Made by a program: the position numbers and the translations under genes
Assembly (NCBI GenBank): GCA_031284085.1
Contig: JAITAM010000015.1
Coordinates: 1 to 8,655, forward strand
DNA from: Spirochaetaceae bacterium
Lineage (GTDB): Bacteria; Spirochaetota; Spirochaetia; Treponematales; Breznakiellaceae
Direction of reading: 5' to 3'
DNA length: 8,655 nt
The notes under the pieces: generated by a model
Seen by the model: only the letters and a program-made list of their open reading frames with translations
Told to the model about the DNA's origin: nothing
Database searches by the model: none
Shown: piece after piece, positions 1 through 5,636 of the stretch
How positions within the stretch are numbered: the first letter of the stretch is position 1
How the letters are laid out: every line of letters starts with the position of its first letter

Positions 1-2
1 TA

Positions 3-1298
3 ATGTTTATGAATAATTCTTCAGACATATTTAATTGGCTCATGCACTTTGTCAACTTTGAGCGGACGCCGTCACGGAAACTTTTCCGACTGGAAACCAT
101 GCTTAGCCTTGCCTCCTTCGTGGATCATCCGGAACGTTTTGCACCAGTTATCCATATTGCAGGCTCCAAGGGAAAAGGATCGGTAACCGGTATGATTGCC
201 GCTATGCTTGAGGCAGCCGGCATGAAAACAGCACGCTACCATTCACCTCATGTCAGCGACTATCGGGAACGGATTATGAGCGGCACAGGCTTCTTTCCGG
301 AAGAAGTATACCTTGACGCCGGTGCAGAGCTGGTTGGCGCAGTAGAGGCGTATAGCGCTCCCGAGCCTTTGACCTTCTTTGAGTTGATGACTCTTTACTT
401 TTTCCTCTGCGCACGCCGAGCTTGCGTTGATTGTGTTGTTGTAGAAACCGGCATGGGCGGGCGGCTTGATGCAACTAACATTGTGGATCCGCTTCTATCG
501 GTTATTACCTTAATCGAGCTGGAGCATACCGCCTACTTAGGGAACACCTTAGCCGCCATAGCCGGGGAAAAAGCCGGTATTATAAAACCTAAAAAGCCTT
601 TGGTGCTTGCAGAACAGGAGGCGCAAGCTCTTGCGGTCTTTCAAAAGGCTGCATCTACCCTTTCTTCGCCACTCTATTACTTTCCGGATCATGCACATAT
701 AACCGATATTCGGCTTTCAGCGGCAGGGACGGATTTTACTTTTACCCTGCACGAGCGCTCGCACGAGCTGCACACGGCGCTACCGGGCGCTGTCCAAGCT
801 TACAATGCAGGGCTTGCGGTGCTTGCTGCCACGCTTGCTTATCCGGATATTGGCGATCAGGCAATCTATGCAGGACTGTCCGGCTTTACCCTGCCCGCCC
901 GCTTTGAGAGAATCAAGGACGATCCGGTCGTTATTGTAGACGGCGCTCACACGCCGCAGAGTATCCGGCATTGTCTTGACACCTTTGCCGCTATTTACGG
1001 CAGCGGGCATAGTTTAGTCTTTGGCTGTGCTGCCGATAAAGATACGCTCAGCCTTGCACGGATACTGCTGCCTTACTTTTCACATATCATCATCACAAGG
1101 CCGGGGACTTTTAAGGAAAGCTTTCCTCAGAAAGTGTACGAAATATTTAAGCATGAATTGTCCTGCGGGCAGGAGCTGCTTTTAGTAGAAGAGACCGGAG
1201 CGGCGCTGCAAAAAGCAATCGAACTCGATCAGCCGGTACTGGGAACCGGTTCGTTTTACCTTGCAGCCGAGCTTATAAGTTACGTGCGTAGCGCATAA
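3..1298 (+). CDS. folC: Bifunctional folylpolyglutamate synthase / dihydrofolate synthase, divergent
   Basis: Cytoplasmic Mur-ligase-family enzyme that adds glutamate to folates (and to dihydropteroate in bifunctional members) using ATP. The 431-residue protein has the usual family length. Visible motifs are the P-loop HIAGSKGKGS (residues 51-60; the usual form is AGTNGKGS), SPH at 81-83, ETGMGGRLDATN at 148-159, LEHT at 173-176 (usually LDH), EKAGIIKP at 189-196 with the family's active-site lysine, PARFE at 298-302, DGAHTP at 313-318 (usually DGAHNP) and a C-terminal GTGSFYLAAE. Several motif positions are substituted, most notably Asn to Thr in DGAHNP, so substrate preference may differ from model enzymes. 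The ATG at 3 fits the family N-terminus, but a second in-frame ATG lies at 9 and the upstream region is outside the window, so the start and ribosome site cannot be judged. The gene converges on prfB with a 46-bp gap. Confidence 0.9.
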   Translation: MFMNNSSDIFNWLMHFVNFERTPSRKLFRLETMLSLASFVDHPERFAPVIHIAGSKGKGSVTGMIAAMLEAAGMKTARYHSPHVSDYRERIMSGTGFFPEEVYLDAGAELVGAVEAYSAPEPLTFFELMTLYFFLCARRACVDCVVVETGMGGRLDATNIVDPLLSVITLIELEHTAYLGNTLAAIAGEKAGIIKPKKPLVLAEQEAQALAVFQKAASTLSSPLYYFPDHAHITDIRLSAAGTDFTFTLHERSHELHTALPGAVQAYNAGLAVLAATLAYPDIGDQAIYAGLSGFTLPARFERIKDDPVVIVDGAHTPQSIRHCLDTFAAIYGSGHSLVFGCAADKDTLSLARILLPYFSHIIITRPGTFKESFPQKVYEIFKHELSCGQELLLVEETGAALQKAIELDQPVLGTGSFYLAAELISYVRSA

Positions 1299-1332
1299 GA
1301 AGCCGGTTTTAGCCGTGCGTAATAACGGCTTC
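1299..1332. terminator. Inverted repeat between convergent folC and prfB, possible bidirectional terminator
   Basis: Immediately after the folC stop, GAAGCCG (1299-1305) pairs perfectly with CGGCTTC (1326-1332). A nested alternative pairs AGCCGT (1311-1316) with ACGGCT (1325-1330) around an 8-nt loop. The position between two convergent genes suits a shared terminator. No T-run follows the stem on either strand, so an intrinsic terminator is not demonstrated. Confidence 0.35.
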
Positions 1333-1344
1333 ATCTTGGCGAGA

Positions 1345-2446
1345 TCAGTGTTTCCACGTATAGCGTAAATATTCTTCAATAAAGAGATCAATATCACCGT
1401 CCATAACGGCTTGTATATTCCCCATTTCAGCTTTGGTTCGGTAGTCTTTAACCATAGTGTAAGGCTGAAATACATAAGAACGTATCTGGTTACCCCACGA
1501 AATATCTTTCTTCTCTTGTGCAAAGCGCTCGTTATCTTTTTCTTTTTCTTGCCGGTAGTATTCATAAAGCCGCGCACGCAGCATACTCATTGCAGTCGCA
1601 CGGTTCATCGTTTGGCTGCGCTCGGTTTGACAGGCAACTACGATGCCGGTTGGGAGGTGCGTAAACCGTACGGCGCTGTCGGTTTTATTAACGTGCTGGC
1701 CGCCTGCGCCTCCTGATCGGTAGGTATCGACCCGTAAATCTTCAGGCCGTATGTCAATTTCGATAGAGTCGTCAAGAATGGGAAAGATATACACGGAAGA
1801 AAAACTCGTATGCCTTCTTGCATTAGCATCAAAAGGTGAAATGCGTACGAGCCTATGCACGCCTGACTCTCCTTTCAAGTATCCGTAGGCGTAATCTCCC
1901 TCGATTTTTACTGTGGCAGATTTTATACCGCCTTCCGCATCCAGCCGGTCTACTTCTTCACAGGCAAAACCTCGACGCTCAGCCCATCTTAGGTACATAC
2001 GATAGAGCATCTGTGTCCAGTCGCACGCTTCTGTCCCTCCGGCTCCTGCATGGACAGTAAAGAAACAACCGTTTCGATCTACCTCGCCGGACATAAGCTC
2101 TACAAGATTCTGCTTTTCATACCGGGCGCTCAGGTTCTTGAGCATCTCTTCAATTTCAGCCGATAAAGATTCGTCTTTTGCTTCAAGGGCTAATTCGTAC
2201 AATGCCCCTAGGTCATCAGCATCTTTGCACAAGAGTTTCCATGGTTCATACCGGCTTTTAAGACTTTTAAGCTCGCCCATAAGCTTTTCAGCCTTGAGCT
2301 GATCCTGCCAAAAGTCGGGTTCACCACATTGCTTCTCAAGAAAATTTATACGATTTGCAAAGCCGGCATCCTCAAAGATGCCTCCATGAGGAAAATATTT
2401 TTGATTGTAACGTTTCAACCGGGTTGTTTAGTTCGGAAAGCAGCAT
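1345..2446 (-). CDS. prfB: Peptide chain release factor 2 (RF2), expressed by programmed +1 frameshift
   Basis: RF2 recognises UGA and UAA in the ribosomal A site and triggers peptide release. Translation starts at the ATG at 2446, with AAGGA at 2454-2458 seven bases upstream. It reads 24 codons (MLLSELNNPVETL...SSWRHL) to CTT (2377-2375), then meets an in-frame TGA (2374-2372). Shifting +1 continues as EDAGFANRINFLEKQ and gives a 366-residue protein, the normal RF2 length. The stop-codon recognition motif SPF is at about residues 203-205 and the catalytic GGQ (GGAGGQHVN) at about 248-250. The DPDFW-like segment GEPDFWQDQ marks the N-terminal domain. Calling this gene as a single frame from 2418 gives a false N-terminus (MKRYNQKYFPHGGIF...). 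The gene lies 47 bp downstream of tRNA-Leu on the same strand with no evident promoter or terminator between them. Confidence 0.95.
2371..2385 (-). promoter_or_regulatory. prfB +1 programmed frameshift site with internal Shine-Dalgarno
   Basis: On the minus strand the order is GGAGG (2385-2381), a 3-nt spacer CAT, CTT (2377-2375), TGA (2374-2372), then G. This matches the classical RF2 autoregulatory site (Shine-Dalgarno-like stimulator, three bases, CUU slippery codon, UGA). Slippage of the CUU-reading tRNA onto UUU yields Leu-Glu and opens the long frame. Low RF2 stalls at UGA and favours the shift; high RF2 terminates after 24 codons. The base after UGA is G, whereas E. coli has C. Confidence 0.95.
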
Positions 2447-2493
2447 AGTATAATCCTTGTTAGGTGAGATGATCAGCAGAACTTTTTTAATGT

Positions 2494-2576
2494 TGCCGGC
2501 GGACGGACTTGAACCGTCATGCCCTTGCGAGCAGTAGATTTTGAGTCTACCGTGTCTGCCATTTCACCACGCCGGC
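2494..2576 (-). tRNA. tRNA-Leu (anticodon CAA)
   Basis: The cloverleaf can be folded by eye on the minus strand. The acceptor arms GCCGGCG and CGCCGGC are perfectly complementary. The anticodon stem is GTAGA/TCTAC around loop CTCAAAA, with anticodon CAA decoding UUG. A long class II variable arm (TGCTC-GCAA-GGGCA) is as expected for leucine, and the T arm is GACGG-TTCAAGT-CCGTC. The discriminator base is A. The following bases are ACA, so the terminal CCA is not encoded and must be added after transcription. Confidence 0.96.
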
Positions 2577-2587
2577 ATTCTTTATTA

Positions 2588-2616
2588 GGTATAACAAAAG
2601 CCGACAAAAAAATCAA
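2588..2616 (-). promoter_or_regulatory. Promoter for tRNA-Leu (possibly also prfB)
   Basis: TTGATT (2616-2611) and TATACC (2593-2588) are separated by exactly 17 bp, each matching 4 of 6 bases of the vegetative sigma consensus. Transcription would start at about 2580, a few bases before the mature tRNA 5' end at 2576. No other promoter is visible between the tRNA and prfB, so this one could drive both. Confidence 0.6.
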
Positions 2617-2624
2617 GCCTCTTT

Positions 2625-3821
2625 TTAGAAATTTCTATACACTATTTGTACAAATTGTCTAAAAACTTCAGCGCTCTTGAGTGGTTTTACTACATAACTA
2701 ATTGCGTTATGCTCAAAGATGTTCCATACAAGCTCTCGCTGCTTTGCCGGTATCATAAGCACTATGTTGTGCTTAATATTCTTTTTCTCAAAAGCATTAA
2801 GCGTTTCAGATAAATCCAAAGTCGGTATCTCACTATCTAAATAGGTTACATCAAAAAAAGCCTTTTCCGCAGTGTCTATATACTCGCTAATAGTCGCGTA
2901 TGTTTTTATTGAAACGGATGTCTGTTGAAAGACGGCGTTAATACTTTCAATCGTAGCCGGCATATTAGACACGACGGCAATCGTAATATTCTTTGTTACA
3001 TCCGCAAGATCGTTCACGCCTACTGCATAGGCAATTTCAAAGTTAGAACGCTTGTTATGCGACGGCTTCTCCACCAGATCAAGCAGCATCAGCACCGCAC
3101 CTTTGAGCGTCGCAATGATACCGATACCAATAACTTCAGGGTAAAGCTGAAGAAACTTGTGGACAAAGGTGATATTACTGATCACTTTTATATTCTGGTA
3201 TTTTATCCCTGTAATTGAAGTTACAATCAGGAAGAGCCTTGCCATATTTACCGATTCGGAAAAAGTTATCTGAATATCATTTATAATGATAATAACTTTG
3301 ATAGCGCTGAGATCAAATAACTCTATCAATTCCTTGATCTTAAAACTAAGAGCATCAAGACTGTTAAGGTTTATGCCATCTTTTACGGTAATAAAAATGA
3401 TACTATCATTCACCAGCACCTTGATTGATCCGGGTGTCTCATCGTGATACAAAGGGACTTTGAACTCTTTATTCAAAAAGAAGTACAGAAGCTCAAACTT
3501 AATCGGTTTAACCAGTATTTTATCTACACGGTAAGAGATAAACTCTTTCATTTGTCTCTGCTCAAGCTTATTAGTCAAAAGAAGAACCGGTATATCTACA
3601 AGATTCTGAACACTCTTTTTCTGTTTCAACAGCTCTAGTGTTCCATCTCGGCTTAAATACATACTCATAATAATAAGATCAGGTGGATTGTTCTTGATTT
3701 TTACTATTCCATCAAAGCCATTCAGCGCTACGTGCACCTCAAAATTCCCCGTTTGCTCCAACGTGGAACTAAGATACTCCCGAAATAAAGACGACTCGTC
3801 GATAATTAAAATCTGTGTCAT
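2625..3821 (-). CDS. Two degenerate receiver domains around a STAS-like middle domain; signalling or scaffold protein
   Basis: The 398-residue protein opens as a CheY-like receiver (MTQILIIDESS): acidic D8/E9, T83 in LLLTN and K105 in ILVKP are kept. The phospho-acceptor position reads PDLIIMS, so Ser53 replaces Asp. Residues about 132-250 alternate strand and helix in a way that resembles a STAS (anti-sigma-factor antagonist) fold; this is inference. Residues about 279-398 form a second receiver-like unit. It keeps a candidate acceptor D329 (FDVTYLD) and K379 (YVVKP) but lacks the acidic pair (SN at 285-286). There is no HTH, GGDEF, kinase or other output domain, so a protein-interaction role is likelier than direct gene regulation. 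The ATG at 3821 gives a perfect receiver start, but no Shine-Dalgarno is close; GGAAGGGG lies about 20 nt upstream. No kinase partner is in the window. Confidence 0.75.
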   Translation of the reverse strand: MTQILIIDESSLFREYLSSTLEQTGNFEVHVALNGFDGIVKIKNNPPDLIIMSMYLSRDGTLELLKQKKSVQNLVDIPVLLLTNKLEQRQMKEFISYRVDKILVKPIKFELLYFFLNKEFKVPLYHDETPGSIKVLVNDSIIFITVKDGINLNSLDALSFKIKELIELFDLSAIKVIIIINDIQITFSESVNMARLFLIVTSITGIKYQNIKVISNITFVHKFLQLYPEVIGIGIIATLKGAVLMLLDLVEKPSHNKRSNFEIAYAVGVNDLADVTKNITIAVVSNMPATIESINAVFQQTSVSIKTYATISEYIDTAEKAFFDVTYLDSEIPTLDLSETLNAFEKKNIKHNIVLMIPAKQRELVWNIFEHNAISYVVKPLKSAEVFRQFVQIVYRNF

Positions 3822-3870
3822 AAGAAAATAGGCTGTAAGCCCCTTCCTTTCAATTATTATTTTTCAACCA

Positions 3871-3889
3871 CGTACCCACACGAGGTACG
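3871..3889. repeat. Inverted repeat CGTACC-N7-GGTACG in the leader
   Basis: CGTACC (3871-3876) and GGTACG (3884-3889) are perfectly complementary across a 7-nt loop, about 50 bp upstream of the receiver/STAS start. It could be an RNA hairpin in the leader or a dyad for a DNA-binding protein; the sequence does not decide between them. Confidence 0.5.
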
Positions 3890-3895
3890 ATATAT

Positions 3896-3911
3896 AAAGG
3901 CTAAAGCCTTT
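3896..3911. repeat. Perfect palindrome AAAGGCT-AA-AGCCTTT
   Basis: Seven-base arms are separated by two bases. An overlapping alternative pairs AAGCC (3904-3908) with GGCTT (3912-3916), so the two hairpins are mutually exclusive. It lies in the predicted leader of the receiver/STAS gene. Confidence 0.5.
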
Positions 3912-3936
3912 GGCTTCTTGTTTCTAAAGACCCAAC

Positions 3937-3982
3937 TTAGGCCGATAGCGCAAGCCCTGTATGCCCTGCGCTTTCAGCCTAA
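3937..3982. repeat. 46-bp imperfect inverted repeat, 16-bp arms
   Basis: TTAGGCCGATAGCGCA (3937-3952) faces TGCGCTTTCAGCCTAA (3967-3982), with 14 of 16 positions complementary and a 14-nt loop. In the minus-strand RNA one of the two mismatches becomes a G-U pair, so the fold is better in the direction of the receiver/STAS transcript. No T-run follows, so it is not an ordinary terminator. Confidence 0.6.
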
Positions 3983-4116
3983 AGCAAGCGTTATACTCAA
4001 AGCGCCCTCACAAAAATCTTTAATCTTTTTTACTATGCTTTGCGCTGCTTTTTATCCCTCTCTTCGCAATATCCCGCACACGTGATTTGAAGTGAGGAAC
4101 TCCCTACAAGAGTTTT

Positions 4117-4128
4117 GTATAATTATAC
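4117..4128. repeat. Perfect 12-bp palindrome GTATAATTATAC
   Basis: The site is exactly self-complementary and contains TATAAT on both strands. It lies at about the predicted start of the minus-strand transcript toward the receiver/STAS gene. It could be an operator or a second -10 element. No -35 hexamer sits at the right distance on either strand. Confidence 0.4.
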
Positions 4129-4136
4129 TAATATCA

Positions 4137-4164
4137 ATGATAGATCATCTATTATTCTTGTCAA
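4137..4164 (-). promoter_or_regulatory. Near-consensus promoter reading toward the receiver/STAS gene
   Basis: Consensus -35 TTGACA (4164-4159) is followed after 16 bp by TATCAT (4142-4137), which matches 5 of 6 bases of the -10 consensus. Transcription would start near 4130, leaving a leader of about 300 nt before the ATG at 3821. The palindrome ATAGAT-C-ATCTAT (4140-4152) overlaps the -10 and the spacer, where a repressor would block RNA polymerase. Confidence 0.6.
4140..4152. promoter_or_regulatory. 13-bp palindrome in the promoter spacer, candidate operator
   Basis: ATAGAT and ATCTAT are perfect inverted 6-mers around a single C. The site overlaps the -10 hexamer and spacer of the promoter at 4137-4164. 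The position suits a repressor dimer, but no regulator for it is known from this window. Confidence 0.4.
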
Positions 4165-4225
4165 TCATTTGTTCAAACCCATTTACAAAACTTTTTGAAG
4201 CAGCCCTACGCCCATTAAAGCAGCC

Positions 4226-4262
4226 CCACACCCAGCCTAGAATAAGATCCACACCCAGCCTA
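4226..4262. repeat. Direct repeat of CCACACCCAGCCTA
   Basis: The 14-mer occurs exactly twice (4226-4239 and 4249-4262) at a 23-bp period. Just upstream, AAGCAGCCC also occurs twice (4198-4206 and 4218-4226). This is a short degenerate repeat tract in non-coding DNA. Confidence 0.6.
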
Positions 4263-4263
4263 T

Positions 4264-4293
4264 ATGCCTGCTTCTTTCAGGCAAAAAGCCGTA
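4264..4293. repeat. REP-like hairpin repeat, copy B
   Basis: TGCCTG (4265-4270) and CAGGCA (4278-4283) form a 6-bp stem, followed by AAAAAGCCGTA. The first 17 bases match 8212-8228 at 15 of 17 positions. The reverse complement of 4270-4293 matches 8255-8278 at 21 of 24, including an exact 15-mer. The related copy lies beside the transposase-like gene at the right edge. Confidence 0.55.
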
Positions 4294-4314
4294 CTCCGTT
4301 CCCGATAGAACAAC

Positions 4315-4352
4315 CTTTGAAACACGCTGGCGTGCTTTGAAATATGCTGGCG
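4315..4352. repeat. Tandem direct repeat abutting the RnfA-like stop codon
   Basis: CTTTGAAACACGCTGGCG (4315-4332) and CTTTGAAATATGCTGGCG (4335-4352) are identical at 16 of 18 positions with a 20-bp period. They end three bases before the stop codon of the RnfA-like gene. Confidence 0.65.
4323..4334 (-). terminator. Weak hairpin after the rnf-like operon
   Basis: On the minus strand CACGC-CA-GCGTG is a tight 5-bp hairpin followed by TTTC. It lies about 20 nt past the last stop of the operon, where a terminator is expected. The stem is short, the loop is only two bases and the T-run is poor. Confidence 0.3.
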
Positions 4353-4354
4353 GG

Positions 4355-4948
4355 TTACCAATTGCTCATAGTACCAATCAGGCTTGCAACAACAGTGAAA
4401 ATGAACGACAAAAGCCCTGCACTGATGGCTACAAACGGGAAGCCTTGCAAAAAAGGAGGAATAACTTCCAAAACAGAACGCCTTACAATCGCAAAAAGAA
4501 TGACAGTCGAAAGAAATACTCCAAGTGCAAAACCCAAAGCTATGATCACAGTATCAATAAGTCTAAATGAAAGGTGGAGGGTTACTATAAGTGCCAGCAC
4601 AACCATGCCATTATACGCAGAGGGAAGAGGAAATAGATGCTTTTCCGGTAGATTGATATTCAACTTTTTAAGAAGCAGGCTGCTTCCCGTTTCAAGCCCT
4701 GAACACACAAGGAAGCTCAAAGGGAAAAAAAGAAGGTATTGCATAAAGCCAAGTGAAAGCGGAACTAAAACCATACTGAAAAATATCCCCAAAAGCAATA
4801 CGGACAAGAACAGTATGATACTTTGGATTACCAATAAAAAAAAAGGACTTTCCTGCCTTTCTGCTATCTCTCTTATACCAAGACCGCAATGCACAACGAG
4901 GTTAAAAGCAAGACTTGAAAAAATAGCCAGTGAAAAAAGGCTTGCCAT
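4355..4948 (-). CDS. RnfA/NqrE-like integral membrane protein lacking cluster cysteines
   Basis: The 197-residue hydrophobic protein has about six membrane spans. It matches RnfA best over residues 139-191 (GFALGVFLSTVILFAIVRR...FPFVAISAGLLSF), which follows the RnfA pattern GFxxxxGFSLVxVLFAAIRER...AIALITAGLMSL. Length is normal for RnfA (about 190-200). RnfA with RnfE binds a [2Fe-2S] cluster within the membrane and passes electrons across it in the Rnf ferredoxin:NAD oxidoreductase. The RnfA cysteine in GLCP appears as GLGI (22-25) and the one in TNC as YNG (112-114). Cys21 lies near the first site but off register. A normal redox role is therefore doubtful. The ATG overlaps the upstream TAA (TAATG) and is preceded by GGAGGA, so translation is coupled to the RnfE-like gene. 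I leave the symbol empty because of the lost ligands. Confidence 0.8.
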   Translation of the reverse strand: MASLFSLAIFSSLAFNLVVHCGLGIREIAERQESPFFLLVIQSIILFLSVLLLGIFFSMVLVPLSLGFMQYLLFFPLSFLVCSGLETGSSLLLKKLNINLPEKHLFPLPSAYNGMVVLALIVTLHLSFRLIDTVIIALGFALGVFLSTVILFAIVRRSVLEVIPPFLQGFPFVAISAGLLSFIFTVVASLIGTMSNW

Positions 4949-5586
4949 TACAGTTCCTCCAAGATGTCAAGATGCGGTTTTGACCGGTTATTACGGATCG
5001 TGGCAAATCCATAACCAAAAAGGAGCAGAGCGCCTGCTGATCCGGAAAAAAATCTGATATGGAAAACCGATTCAAGATCACGTGCCGCAAATAACTCGAT
5101 AATGCCCGAAGGGCCTCCGGGTATTGAAAGGCATAAAAATCCAAGCGGCTCACGGATCAGCGAAATAGCAATAATCACGACAGCCACAGTCGCAGCTTCA
5201 AATAGGGAGCTTAAGAACGTGTCAAGGGCATCGGAAAAGTTGAGCCGTTCAAGTACCTTTGATCCAATACAACAACAAGGGCTTAGAGCAATGATACACT
5301 CAATCTCCAAGGCTAACAAAGGACTGAAGAACTGAAAAAAGGCAAAGAACAGTCCGCTTACAAAGCTTGATAAGAAGATCAAAATCACGCCGGAGCCTTT
5401 TTTGGGGAGAAAGGTGTGTAAAAAAAATACAAGAATTGCCGTTACACAGTAGACCCACAAAAGAGAAGCGGCCGCTATCAATGCAAAAGCAAGCCGGCTT
5501 GAGGCAATAATAATAATACCAAGACCGGACATGATTGAAAGGAGAGAAGAGTCCTTCGCCCAGTAGGAGTATAAACGCTTTTTCAT
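4948..5586 (-). CDS. RnfE/NqrD-like integral membrane protein
   Basis: The 212-residue membrane protein has about six spans. The segment LDTFLSSLFEAATVAVVIIA-ISLIREPLG (121-149) matches RnfE ([25 protein letters not shown]). RnfE pairs with RnfA to hold an intramembrane iron-sulfur cluster. The first RnfE cysteine (GLCP) is replaced here by GLGI (21-24). The second region (TNCIVVG) reads SPCCCIG (102-108), so one ligand position is kept and two more cysteines follow it. The terminal segment after 195 is a short charged cytoplasmic tail. The ATG at 5586 has AAGGA just upstream. The gene is 50 bp downstream of the OmpA-like gene and overlaps the RnfA-like gene by one base. RnfB, C, D and G are absent on both sides within this window. 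Confidence 0.75.
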   Translation of the reverse strand: MKKRLYSYWAKDSSLLSIMSGLGIIIIASSRLAFALIAAASLLWVYCVTAILVFFLHTFLPKKGSGVILIFLSSFVSGLFFAFFQFFSPLLALEIECIIALSPCCCIGSKVLERLNFSDALDTFLSSLFEAATVAVVIIAISLIREPLGFLCLSIPGGPSGIIELFAARDLESVFHIRFFSGSAGALLLFGYGFATIRNNRSKPHLDILEEL

Positions 5587-5636
5587 AATTTCCTTAGATT
5601 AAGTATCATTTTCGCTAACTAAAAATAGTGAGGGCA

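Larger units (their letters stand above)
3822..4354. other. 533-bp non-coding region: promoter, structured leader and short repeats
   Basis: No convincing protein gene is present on either strand. The region separates the receiver/STAS gene from the end of the rnf-like operon. It contains a strong minus-strand promoter near 4137-4164, two exact palindromes around it, at least three inverted repeats in the predicted leader (3871-3982), two sets of direct repeats (4226-4262 and 4315-4352) and a hairpin-forming repeat at 4264-4293. Confidence 0.7.

Noticed and set aside
1182..1577. 131-codon minus-strand frame over the folC-prfB junction
   Set aside because: It overlaps both real genes in other frames and has no family resemblance.
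2375..2418. RF2 starting at 2418
   Set aside because: Its first 15 residues are unlike RF2 N-termini. The frameshift reading from 2446 has a ribosome site and the exact classical frameshift signal.
2597..2624. Intrinsic terminator after the receiver/STAS gene
   Set aside because: A T-run is present on the minus strand (2604-2612), but no inverted repeat precedes it; the similar AAGCC motifs are direct, not inverted.
4122..4164. TTGACA (4164-4159) paired with the perfect TATAAT (4127-4122) as a promoter
   Set aside because: The spacing is 31 bp, far too long. TATCAT at 4142-4137 has a valid 16-bp spacer.
4092..4340. 82-codon plus-strand frame in the non-coding region
   Set aside because: GTG start without a ribosome site, composition driven by the direct repeats, and it overlaps palindromes and the hairpin repeat.
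4198..4352. Possible CRISPR array
   Set aside because: The repeats are only 9-18 bp, occur twice each and have periods of 20-23 bp, with no spacer-sized unique segments or cas genes.
4344..5057. Open 237-codon plus-strand frame
   Set aside because: It lies antisense to the RnfA-like and RnfE-like genes, which have clear homology, ribosome sites and coupled starts. The translated product is basic and low-complexity with no recognisable motif.
5587..5636. Promoter or terminator between the OmpA-like and RnfE-like genes
   Set aside because: No paired hexamers and no stem with a T-run are visible in the 50-bp gap.
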